Source: Bacillota bacterium
GTDB taxonomy: Bacteria; Bacillota; Clostridia; Lachnospirales; Lachnospiraceae
Direction: 5' to 3'
Assembly (NCBI GenBank): GCA_023434365.1
Contig: JAEYSV010000025.1
Location: forward strand, 1-5,983
Length of the DNA: 5,983 nucleotides
Part shown: positions 1-5,397 of the stretch, piece by piece
Layout of the letters: the number at the start of each line of letters is the position of its first letter
How positions within the stretch are numbered: position 1 is the stretch's first letter
Position numbers and translations under genes: made by a program
Notes under the pieces: generated by a model
Told to the model about the DNA's origin: nothing
Database searches by the model: none
Seen by the model: the letters and a program-made list of their open reading frames with translations, nothing else

Positions 1-75
1 GTACTTAAGGGCTGCGAAGATTGCCATCCCTAGCAAGGTGACATGAAGGCCCGTCTAGCGTTTATGTTGTGATAC
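1..75. other. unassigned GC-richer window edge
   Basis: This short stretch is clearly richer in G and C than the operon beside it, which suggests a different origin or function. Two readings are possible. On the plus strand an open frame enters from the left and ends with TGA at 44-46; the visible residues are YLRAAKIAIPSKVT, which I do not recognise. On the minus strand an ATG at 25-27 opens a frame leaving the window (MAIFAALKY), preceded only by a weak TAGGG. I cannot choose between them, and neither is called as a gene. Confidence 0.3.
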
Positions 76-77
76 AT

Positions 78-143
78 TTTCACAAAAGAAAAGAGGGGAA
101 TAATTTTACCCCCCTCTGCTGTGGTTATTGATGTTTTGTGAAA
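78..143. repeat. outer inverted repeat enclosing the terminator
   Basis: TTTCACAAAA at 78-87 and its exact reverse complement TTTTGTGAAA at 134-143 form a 10-bp inverted repeat that encloses the terminator stem. In RNA this could give a long stem carrying the terminator hairpin at its tip. The left arm also overlaps the terminator T-tract, so the two structures may compete. Confidence 0.55.
83..117 (-). terminator. intrinsic terminator of the lectin-peptidase operon
   Basis: On the minus strand, AGAGGGG (111-117) pairs perfectly with CCCCTCT (92-98) around a 12-nt loop. The stem is followed at once by a T-rich run (TTTTCTTTT). It lies about 65 nt after the stop codon of the last minus-strand gene, so it is well placed to end that operon. 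On the plus strand the stem is not followed by a T-tract, so it should work mainly in the minus direction. Confidence 0.8.
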
Positions 144-149
144 TTGTTA

Positions 150-179
150 GGCTTATACTATATTCTTTATTAATAAGCC
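150..179. repeat. hairpin just after the last operon stop codon
   Basis: GGCTTAT at 150-156 and ATAAGCC at 173-179 are exact reverse complements separated by a 16-nt AT-rich loop. The structure begins three bases past the stop codon of the minus-strand gene ending at 183. It has no T-tract on either side, so it is more likely an mRNA 3'-end stabilising stem than a terminator, though it could simply be chance in AT-rich DNA. Confidence 0.45.
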
Positions 180-182
180 AAA

Positions 183-920
183 TTATTTTATGTATTGTTC
201 GATTTGTGGTAACAGTGATATTATCTCGTTATAGGTGTACATATCCCTTGATATACCTAATGCAAAAATAGTATTCCCTTCTTTGTTTTCAAAAAGCACT
301 CCACATTGAGTATTCTCCAACACTTTATCTGGATTATTTAACACTTCTTTCTGCGCAATATTTACTATGGTTTTTAAAGTTTCTTTATCATAAGCTATCT
401 TTTCAGATTCTGCCCTATCAGTATTAAATTCTTCCCAATGATATAAAAAAAACGAACTAACTTCTTCTAAATTGACAAAAAATACTTTTCGTATTTGCTT
501 TAACACAACTTCCGAATTTAACACTTTCGATAAATTAGTTCGTTCTAAAAGGTCAAACTTTCGTATTGTATGTTCAGTCGATCCCCCATCAGTGTTATGA
601 ATTATAAAAGTGTACTTTGTTGCTACATTGTCAAGTTGATTATTGCTTATGTTTGCACTCTTTTCAATCGTTTCAACTATATAATCAATATTATTTGTAT
701 CTGATACTATAAATTCAAGACAGCTTGTATTAACATAGTCATTAGGAAATAATCCTTGCATCTTAACCTGAATTTTATCTATTTTACTCTTATCAATATT
801 TTCAGAACCGTTTGTTTTTAACCATATGATAAGAAGCGTTGAAACAGCTATAATTAATAGTAATCCGATAGGGAACATGACATTTCTTTTGATAATGTTT
901 TTTATTATTGATAATTTCAC
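183..920 (-). CDS. single-pass membrane protein of unknown function
   Basis: I do not recognise this 245-residue protein. It has a lysine/arginine-rich N-terminus (residues 2-12) and one strong hydrophobic segment at about 15-34, then a hydrophilic, mostly charged region to the end. That pattern suggests a type II membrane protein with the bulk of the chain outside the cell. The start is GTG at 918-920, supported by AAGGAG 11 nt upstream and by its GTGA overlap with the stop codon of the preceding gene, which suggests translational coupling. The internal ATG (residue 15) would delete the basic cytoplasmic tail and has no visible ribosome binding site. It is the third and last gene of the operon, before a terminator at 83-117. 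The outer domain may work with the PepSY-like protein or the peptidase encoded upstream; this rests on position alone. Confidence 0.8.
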   Translation of the reverse strand: MKLSIIKNIIKRNVMFPIGLLLIIAVSTLLIIWLKTNGSENIDKSKIDKIQVKMQGLFPNDYVNTSCLEFIVSDTNNIDYIVETIEKSANISNNQLDNVATKYTFIIHNTDGGSTEHTIRKFDLLERTNLSKVLNSEVVLKQIRKVFFVNLEEVSSFFLYHWEEFNTDRAESEKIAYDKETLKTIVNIAQKEVLNNPDKVLENTQCGVLFENKEGNTIFALGISRDMYTYNEIISLLPQIEQYIK

Positions 921-1759
921 TTTTCAATTTTCTCCTTAATAACCTCTTGCTGTTTTACTATATTTATGCCATCAGTTAATTCATAGCTAATTATAGTTTC
1001 AATAACGATATCTTCACCATTATATTTCATTACTTGATCGTCTATTACTATTTGACTACCTAATTCCTTACTCCTCCCATTAATTTTATTCGCTATATTA
1101 TCTAATACCTCCTCAATTTGAGGAGCACTTGCTTCCATTCCTTTGTAAAACTCTGGCATAAAAGCAGAATAAGAAATAACTTCTCCATCAACAGTAACCC
1201 AAACCCTTATTACATCATCTGTTTTTATATTGTTTATAGGATTAATATAATACACATCATAAAACTTCCCCCAATCAACATACATAACATGATCATACTT
1301 ATAATTTTTAGTTACCATATCTAATTGCTTAATGTATGAAGATGCAATTTTCACAGCCTCTTTCTCTGATATTTTACTCTTGTTATCATCAATCTCGTAG
1401 TTTGGGTTTCTAAATCCACACAATGTATTCGTTCCGTTTAGAAATCTATACTCAACATCATTTTCATCGACATATACATCATACACGCTGTGCTTACTAT
1501 CAATCTCTCCATTACTAATATCTTCATCAGAAAAATTCTCTGACACGACATAATTCAATTTAACAGTCGCCGCATTCTTGTTTCCTTTTTCTTTTACTTG
1601 CTTATATTTATTCACTTTTTTATTCTTAAATTGAACGGAATCAATTTCTTTACTTTCTTTATTCACCTTATCACTTTCTATTTTATAACCACTATAGACA
1701 CTGCCGGATACTATTACAAGCATAGTAACAACAACGAACAAACCAATAATCTTTTTCAT
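917..1759 (-). CDS. exported PepSY-like protein
   Basis: The 280-residue product begins MKKIIGLFVVV with a hydrophobic segment at about 4-22, either a signal peptide or a membrane anchor. I see no lipobox and no clear cleavage site. Residues 30-65 are lysine-rich and probably unstructured. Residues 131-200 resemble a PepSY/YpeB-type module: SEKEAVKIASSYI forms the typical opening helix, and VWVTVDGEVISY the strand-turn-strand that ends such domains. A second, weaker module may follow at 211-275. PepSY domains are known from propeptides and partners of secreted peptidases and are often proposed to inhibit them. Start ATG has AAAAGGAG 8 nt upstream. The gene begins 18 nt after the lectin-peptidase stop and overlaps the next gene by 4 bases. 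A role in controlling the neighbouring peptidase is inferred from this pairing. The fold call is by eye and moderate; export and operon membership are surer. Confidence 0.75.
   Translation of the reverse strand: MKKIIGLFVVVTMLVIVSGSVYSGYKIESDKVNKESKEIDSVQFKNKKVNKYKQVKEKGNKNAATVKLNYVVSENFSDEDISNGEIDSKHSVYDVYVDENDVEYRFLNGTNTLCGFRNPNYEIDDNKSKISEKEAVKIASSYIKQLDMVTKNYKYDHVMYVDWGKFYDVYYINPINNIKTDDVIRVWVTVDGEVISYSAFMPEFYKGMEASAPQIEEVLDNIANKINGRSKELGSQIVIDDQVMKYNGEDIVIETIISYELTDGINIVKQQEVIKEKIEK
932..937 (-). promoter_or_regulatory. ribosome binding site deciding a GTG start
   Basis: AAGGAG on the minus strand lies inside the 3' end of the PepSY-like gene, 11 nt before the GTG at 918-920. The spacing is a little long but acceptable. 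It supports the GTG start, which overlaps the upstream TGA stop codon as GTGA. Confidence 0.6.
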
Positions 1760-1777
1760 ATTACTAACTCCTTTTCC

Positions 1778-2902
1778 TTAATTTATTTTACAACTAATAT
1801 CTCCTTTTGTATATACCGCTACGTCTCCAATAAAATATGTTGCATAGGAAAGGCAATCACTAATTGAAGCATTAGCTTGAGATGCTTTTGTTGCAAACCT
1901 TTCATTCCAAACCCTTATATCACTAGTATATGTTATATCCGTTGTCCCAAGCACAAATTGTGCACCTTTTTTGTATGTCTCATCAACCAAATTATAACTA
2001 ACATTGTTTTGAGTATAACTTACCCCCGTACCACACCCAAGATACATTATGCACTTGGCATTTGATAATTTATTATATGGTAGAATCGAGATAGGGCATC
2101 TATTATCTATTGCAGAATGAGCTGTTATATAGCAATCGTCATGATATTCACCATTACTATCAAAAAATCCTATTGTAGCCATAGGCACACTCTTTTTATT
2201 TTGATTAATATACACACCATGGCCTGCAAAAACCCAAACAGAATCGCTTTGCATATATTTATAAGCTAAAGATGCACCTTGATTTGTAAACGAATATGTT
2301 TGATAATTTGCTAAACCAAACTTTGATTTAAATGTGTCAAATGATGTAGTTGTATTAAAACCACTATATTTGAACCCAAACATATCAGCATCTTTCTTAA
2401 TTACCTCATTAAAAGACCATTTTGCGCCAATAGTACCAAGAGATAGTTCAACATTTGAACCATTACTTACTACATAATTAGCACCATACTTAATATAATA
2501 TGTACCATCGGAATTTCTACTAATAGTAAACTTCTGATAGCTTGCATCACTAATATTGTTCCATATATCAATATTAGAACTAGTAACATCAAGCACAAGA
2601 TTACTACTACTGATCTTTGAAATTAATTTATATGTGGACCCTGATATTCTAGATAATTTCCACTTTTGATTACTTCCACCAACAAAACCATAATTAATTA
2701 CATTTGTACCAGATATCCCCTTTCCGCCTTGGATATCTAAATACTTACCTGTTTTTACGTTCTTAATATAGTAGGATTGGTCATTAGTGTCTGAATCCAA
2801 TCCTACAACATCGTTTAATCCAGCTAAAGCATCGAGTTCATTAGCTTCCACTACGCCAATAAAAATTAATAAAAATACAAGTAAACAAATACTCTTCTTC
2901 AT
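1778..2902 (-). CDS. secreted ricin-type lectin / caspase-like (CHAT/C25-like) cysteine peptidase
   Basis: The 374-residue product starts with a classic signal peptide: KK at 2-3, a hydrophobic core at 5-18, and likely cleavage after VEA (residue 20). A short linker (21-42) follows. Residues 43-165 look like a ricin B-type beta-trefoil lectin: YYIKNVKTGKYLDIQG opens it, and three subdomain ends carry QKW (79-81), QKF (123-125) and AKW (160-162), variants of the QxW motif. Residues 173-360 look like a clan CD cysteine peptidase (caspase/CHAT/gingipain type), with VWVFAGHG placing the catalytic His at 228 and MYLGCGTG the catalytic Cys at 290. The following GAQFVLGTTDI segment and terminal helix (ISDCLSYA) match the usual CHAT/C25 ending. 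The likely role is glycan-directed proteolysis outside the cell; substrate unknown. Start ATG has GGAGG 5 nt upstream. It is the first gene of the operon. The lectin assignment is fairly firm; the peptidase call rests on the His-Cys motifs and their order. Confidence 0.85.
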   Translation of the reverse strand: MKKSICLLVFLLIFIGVVEANELDALAGLNDVVGLDSDTNDQSYYIKNVKTGKYLDIQGGKGISGTNVINYGFVGGSNQKWKLSRISGSTYKLISKISSSNLVLDVTSSNIDIWNNISDASYQKFTISRNSDGTYYIKYGANYVVSNGSNVELSLGTIGAKWSFNEVIKKDADMFGFKYSGFNTTTSFDTFKSKFGLANYQTYSFTNQGASLAYKYMQSDSVWVFAGHGVYINQNKKSVPMATIGFFDSNGEYHDDCYITAHSAIDNRCPISILPYNKLSNAKCIMYLGCGTGVSYTQNNVSYNLVDETYKKGAQFVLGTTDITYTSDIRVWNERFATKASQANASISDCLSYATYFIGDVAVYTKGDISCKIN

Positions 2903-2926
2903 TTTAACCTCCGTTATTAATAATTA

Positions 2927-2954
2927 ATAATATTTGACTTTTGCTTGCAATCAA
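2927..2954 (-). promoter_or_regulatory. candidate promoter of the lectin-peptidase operon
   Basis: On the minus strand TTGATT (2949-2954) and TATTAT (2927-2932) are separated by 16 nt, matching the sigma-A consensus at 4/6 and 5/6 positions. Transcription would begin about 20 nt before the start codon, with GGAGG (2908-2912) in the short leader. An alternative TATATA box lies further upstream near 2970 but has a poorer -35. The region is very AT-rich, so chance matches are possible. Confidence 0.45.
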
Positions 2955-2960
2955 AAGTCA
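2935..2960. promoter_or_regulatory. 26-bp palindrome, probable operator
   Basis: TGACTTTTG (2935-2943) and CAAAAGTCA (2952-2960) are exact reverse complements, and the centre TTGCAA (2945-2950) is itself palindromic. Only the pair 2944/2951 breaks perfect symmetry over 26 bp. It covers the -35 box and the spacer of the proposed promoter, the classic position for a dimeric repressor. It does not match an operator that I can name. If transcription starts further upstream it would instead form an mRNA hairpin in the leader. Confidence 0.6.
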
Positions 2961-3169
2961 TTGGTATATATATATTACAGCTGCTAATATCCTAAAATAA
3001 TTAATACTTTAAAACGAATATAATTCACAGGTACTTTAGTTATTCCTTTAGCCACTCTTTTAACTTTATAATTAACTCAAATAAATATATTCATTGTCAA
3101 GCAGATAGCTACTAAGCATTCTTCGCGACTTTCTTACGTTTTTTAATGACCAACAGAGACTTATGAATA

Positions 3170-3205
3170 AAATAAAAAAGGCCGCAAAGAAATTTACCTT
3201 GCAGC
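3170..3205 (-). terminator. intrinsic terminator of the candidate small RNA
   Basis: On the minus strand GCTGCAAGG (3197-3205) pairs with CTTTGCGGC (3181-3189) over 9 bp, with two G-T wobbles and a 7-nt loop (TAAATTT). The stem is followed by one C, then six T and a further T-rich run. No protein gene on the minus strand ends just upstream, which is why a non-coding transcript is suggested. Confidence 0.65.
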
Positions 3206-3318
3206 TGACCCATATAAAAGATATTCATAATTTTTGTCCCAAAGTCAAGCACTATCTCCCTCTAGACAACTTGCTCCATCCGCTCTAATATATTCTAAAA
3301 GAGCATCTGTAATCCCTT
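3173..3318 (-). ncRNA. candidate small RNA of about 145 nt
   Basis: The transcript is inferred from a consensus promoter (3325-3353) and an intrinsic terminator (3170-3205) on the same strand with nothing convincingly coding between them. The predicted start is about seven bases after the -10 box. Near the 5' end GCTCT and AGAGC (plus-strand 3282-3286 and 3300-3304) can pair as a small hairpin. The RNA matches no family that I recognise. It could be a trans-acting regulator, a leader peptide transcript or a decayed gene remnant. The exact ends are estimates. Confidence 0.4.
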
Positions 3319-3324
3319 GTAAAT

Positions 3325-3353
3325 ATTTTATCATAATATCAAATTTTTGTCAA
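3325..3353 (-). promoter_or_regulatory. consensus sigma-A promoter for the candidate small RNA
   Basis: On the minus strand a perfect -35 box TTGACA (3348-3353) is followed by an ideal 17-nt spacer and TAAAAT (3325-3330), a 5/6 match to the -10 consensus. This is the best promoter match in the window. It points toward the terminator at 3170-3205 and, beyond it, the lectin-peptidase operon. Confidence 0.6.
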
Positions 3354-3523
3354 CTCGATTATCACAAAGAAATTACATATATTTTTCCTGATTAAATATT
3401 TTGTTAAGGATATACAGAGTGTTTAATAAAGTTTCTACAATATCTAGATAGTTAGTTTGATTCATCAAGAATTCTCCAAATATTTGACATAGGTTAGAAG
3501 AATTTCTCTCCTCATTTTTTTAT

Positions 3524-3530
3524 ATTCTAT
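3524..3530. repeat. possible target-site duplication, left copy
   Basis: ATTCTAT here matches ATTCTAT at 5201-5207 in direct orientation, on either side of the transposase and its leader. Seven matching AT-rich bases can arise by chance, and the inner ends do not show a clear inverted repeat. Confidence 0.3.
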
Positions 3531-3532
3531 TA

Positions 3533-3577
3533 GGCGTTTGTAAAACGCCACAAACCGCATAAATACGGCATTTTTTT
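3533..3577 (+). terminator. hairpins and T-run at the left end of the insertion sequence
   Basis: GGCGTTT (3533-3539) and AAACGCC (3543-3549) form a perfect 7-bp stem with a 3-nt loop. A second, weaker stem, CCG (3555-3557) with CGG (3566-3568), is followed by seven T (3571-3577). Together they may block plus-strand transcription entering the element from outside. The first hairpin may also be part of the transposase-binding end. The stem next to the T-run is too short to be a sure terminator. Confidence 0.4.
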
Positions 3578-3590
3578 GTTCCTAAAACCA

Positions 3591-3664
3591 AATAACTCCT
3601 CACTGGATATGGTATAATAGAGTTGACTAGAAACTATAAACCAACACCCTAGAAAGGAGTTATT
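3591..3664 (+). promoter_or_regulatory. inverted repeat able to hide the transposase ribosome binding site
   Basis: AATAACTCCT (3591-3600) is the exact reverse complement of AGGAGTTATT (3655-3664), and the latter includes most of the AAAGGAG ribosome binding site (3653-3659). The left arm lies upstream of the element's own -10 box. A transcript started at the native promoter therefore lacks it, while a transcript reading in from outside contains both arms and can fold the binding site shut. This matches the known protection of IS10-type elements from impinging transcription. Confidence 0.6.
3610..3618 (+). promoter_or_regulatory. extended -10 promoter of the transposase
   Basis: TGGTATAAT contains a perfect TATAAT box (3613-3618) with the TGN extension. 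No good -35 box lies 16-18 nt upstream, as is usual for extended -10 promoters. Transcription would start near 3625, about 50 nt before the transposase ATG. Confidence 0.6.
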
Positions 3665-3673
3665 CTGATACCT

Positions 3674-5149
3674 ATGATACCATATAAACAGCTTTCTTTG
3701 ACAGATATTTTTCAAGATTACCAAGATAAATTTGATAATGACAAACCTGCGTTTCTTTCTCTATTAGAACAGCATATCGATATTGATGAAATTATTCCGA
3801 TTACTTTTCGTAATCATTTCTATGCATCAACGGGTAGAACCCGTAAATACTCTTTACAAGCCTTATTATGGGCTTTAATTATTCAGCGTATTTTTTCTAT
3901 TCCTACAGACCAACTTCTGTTGACTTTTCTCGCTTACTCTAAACCGTTACGAGAGTTTTGTGGTTTTGATAAGGTACCTGACGCTTCCAAAATCACTCGG
4001 TTTAAACAAGATTTTCTTGAGGATTTACAATCTATTTTTGATAACCTTGTTGATATCACCGAACCAATCTGTCAGGCTATTGACTCTGCAAAAGCTGATA
4101 TGACTATCTTCGATTCCTCTGGTATCGAAGCCTTTGTTACTGAAAATAATCCAAAATACGCAAACAGAATTATTAAACAGTTAAAAGCTTATGCAAAAGC
4201 TATGAGCTTTGATAAAAACTACGATCCCTATAAAGCTGCATATGGAACTATGCCTTCACATGCTTCTGCTAATCCAGAAATCAAACAACTTTATATCAAT
4301 GGACATTTTTGCTATGTTTTTAAGTTTGGTATTGTAACAAACGGACTTGGTATCATTCGCCATATTTCCTTCTACAACAAGGATTTCATGAATTCTCATC
4401 CCGAGATTATTGTGGATAAAAAATCCGATTCTCCTGATGAAGATAAATGTGCTCATAACTCAAAGCTCCTTATCCCAACCCTGAAAGATTTCTTTACGAA
4501 ACATCCTTTAATCAATCCTAAAGTTTTCCTTGGCGATGCCGCATTTGATACGCTTCCACTATACAAAGACCTTTTGATTGGTGATACCTTTGGTAAGGCG
4601 AGACATTTTTCTTGTGCATATATACCTCTCAACAAGCGTTCTTCTTTAGAAGATGCAGATTCATTTATTAATGCAAATGGTATTCCTTGCTGTCCCAATA
4701 ATCCTTGTCTCTTGTTGAAAAAAGAGGGCAATAATACTGCTTTCTTAAAGAATGGAATCGCCCGTCAAAAATTTATTTGCCCTATGACCACATGGGATAA
4801 ATGCGAAGATGGAAAATATCGTCGTATCTGTCATTGTAAAACCCCTTGTACATCATCTGTTTCTGGCGGAATGGTTTATGTCTATCCCGAAAAGGATCTC
4901 CATACATACCCCGGTGCGATCCGCGGAACAGAGGAATGGGACAATACCTACAAAATACGAACCGTCGTAGAAAGAGACATCAATCATATCAAAGATAATC
5001 TCTGCCTTGCAGGTCGGCGCACACAGAATGAAAAAACCTTACATGCCGATTTAATCCTTGCAGGTATTACTCAATTAATAACTGTAGTTCTTGCTGATAA
5101 AATAAAACATCATGAATATATCCGTAGCTTAAAACCACTGATTGCTTAG
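3674..5149 (+). CDS. DDE transposase (IS4/IS1182-like, DUF772-type N-terminus)
   Basis: The 491-residue enzyme would cut and rejoin the ends of its insertion sequence. Residues 50-115 resemble the DUF772 transposase N-terminal region (GRTRKYSLQALLWALIIQRI, then SKITRFKQDF). The RNase H-fold catalytic residues are Asp147 (FDSSG), Asp288 (FLGDAAFDT) and Glu433. Glu433 lies in a perfect Y(2)R(3)E(6)K signature: Tyr426, Arg429, Glu433, Lys440. Eight cysteines cluster at 339-392 (C339, C340, C345, C369, C377, C386, C388, C392), suggesting a zinc-binding insertion before the catalytic Glu. The frame has no interruption, so the gene looks functional. ATG lies 14 nt after AAAGGAG, which is long; an in-frame CTG at 3665 would be better spaced but is a rare start. 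The family within the IS4/IS1182 group is less sure than the DDE call. Confidence 0.92.
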   Translation: MIPYKQLSLTDIFQDYQDKFDNDKPAFLSLLEQHIDIDEIIPITFRNHFYASTGRTRKYSLQALLWALIIQRIFSIPTDQLLLTFLAYSKPLREFCGFDKVPDASKITRFKQDFLEDLQSIFDNLVDITEPICQAIDSAKADMTIFDSSGIEAFVTENNPKYANRIIKQLKAYAKAMSFDKNYDPYKAAYGTMPSHASANPEIKQLYINGHFCYVFKFGIVTNGLGIIRHISFYNKDFMNSHPEIIVDKKSDSPDEDKCAHNSKLLIPTLKDFFTKHPLINPKVFLGDAAFDTLPLYKDLLIGDTFGKARHFSCAYIPLNKRSSLEDADSFINANGIPCCPNNPCLLLKKEGNNTAFLKNGIARQKFICPMTTWDKCEDGKYRRICHCKTPCTSSVSGGMVYVYPEKDLHTYPGAIRGTEEWDNTYKIRTVVERDINHIKDNLCLAGRRTQNEKTLHADLILAGITQLITVVLADKIKHHEYIRSLKPLIA

Positions 5150-5158
5150 GACTTACCA

Positions 5159-5187
5159 ACTTAATAAAACCAAGAGCTTATTAAAGT
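5159..5187. repeat. AT-rich inverted repeat after the transposase
   Basis: ACTTAATAA (5159-5167) pairs with TTATTAAAGT (5178-5187) with one bulged A and a 10-nt loop. It starts ten bases after the transposase stop codon. It may help end the transposase mRNA or form part of the element's right end, but it has no T-run and is AT-rich, so the call is weak. Confidence 0.35.
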
Positions 5188-5200
5188 GCGCCAAAATCCA

Positions 5201-5207
5201 ATTCTAT
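5201..5207. repeat. possible target-site duplication, right copy
   Basis: This is the right-hand copy of ATTCTAT, 51 bases after the transposase stop codon. It pairs with the copy at 3524-3530; the same doubts apply. Confidence 0.3.
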
Positions 5208-5262
5208 ACCTTTTTATTCAGTAATTATGCCATATTAGATTTCCTTCTTGCTTATAACCAAG

Positions 5263-5283
5263 ATTGCGAACACGTTTCGCAAT
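5263..5283. repeat. strong hairpin between insertion sequence and recombinase
   Basis: ATTGCGAA (5263-5270) and TTCGCAAT (5276-5283) form a perfect 8-bp inverted repeat around CACGT. It stands out because it carries nearly all the GC of an AT-rich spacer. It lies 115 nt past the recombinase stop codon on that gene's downstream side. No T-run follows on either strand, so it is not a standard terminator; a protein-binding or recombination-related site is possible. Confidence 0.5.
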
Positions 5284-5397
5284 TACCTATTATATTCTAT
5301 AATAAATAATTACTAATCCGTCTTAAAATATATTTAGTTCCAAAACACTTTCTTAACAAAAACAATCTACTAACTTCTTTCTTTGAACCACTATTAT

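Larger units (their letters stand above)
2961..3530. other. gene-poor region upstream of the operon
   Basis: No convincing protein gene is visible on either strand across this 570-bp AT-rich stretch. It holds a candidate minus-strand small RNA (3173-3318) with its own promoter and terminator. It also holds a second minus-strand TTGACA (3095-3100) with a poor -10 (GTTAAT, 18-nt spacing), which could give a long leader to the lectin-peptidase operon. Short frames of 29 and 38 codons are present but lack ribosome binding sites. The right end abuts the insertion sequence. Confidence 0.55.
3531..5200 (+). mobile_element. insertion sequence with IS4/IS1182-like DDE transposase
   Basis: The element contains one intact transposase gene (3674-5149) with its own promoter. 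Boundaries are approximate. The heptamer ATTCTAT occurs at 3524-3530 and again at 5201-5207, a possible target duplication that would make the element 1670 bp. No long terminal inverted repeat is obvious: the best is TTAGGCG (3530-3536) against TTTGGCG (reverse complement of 5190-5196), which does not agree exactly with the heptamer boundaries. It lies on the opposite strand to both neighbouring genes, in non-coding DNA, so it breaks no visible gene. Confidence 0.6.

Noticed and set aside
1118..2065. Plus-strand open frames at 1118-1324, 1598-1867 and 1877-2065
   Set aside because: They lie antisense to the lectin-peptidase and PepSY-like genes, have low-complexity I/Y/F/N-rich translations and no supporting ribosome binding sites.
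3071..3100. Second minus-strand TTGACA with GTTAAT 18 nt away, as the main operon promoter
   Set aside because: The -10 is poor and the leader would be about 160 nt. The promoter overlapping the palindrome fits better, so this is kept only as an alternative.
3112..3228. 38-codon minus-strand frame with a hydrophobic middle and basic tail, resembling a type I toxin
   Set aside because: There is no ribosome binding site and it runs through the predicted terminator at 3170-3205, so it is unlikely to be translated in full.
3245..3334. 29-codon minus-strand frame beginning MIKYLQGITDALLEYIRADG
   Set aside because: It looks mildly protein-like, but its ATG sits within the promoter region of the candidate small RNA, upstream of the predicted transcription start, and it has no ribosome binding site. 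A decayed gene remnant is possible.
3530..3724. Minus-strand 64-codon frame across the left end of the insertion sequence
   Set aside because: It crosses the element boundary, leader and transposase start, and has no recognisable protein features.
4256..4731. Minus-strand frames at 4256-4456 and 4453-4731
   Set aside because: Both are antisense to the intact transposase, whose catalytic motifs make the plus strand clearly coding.
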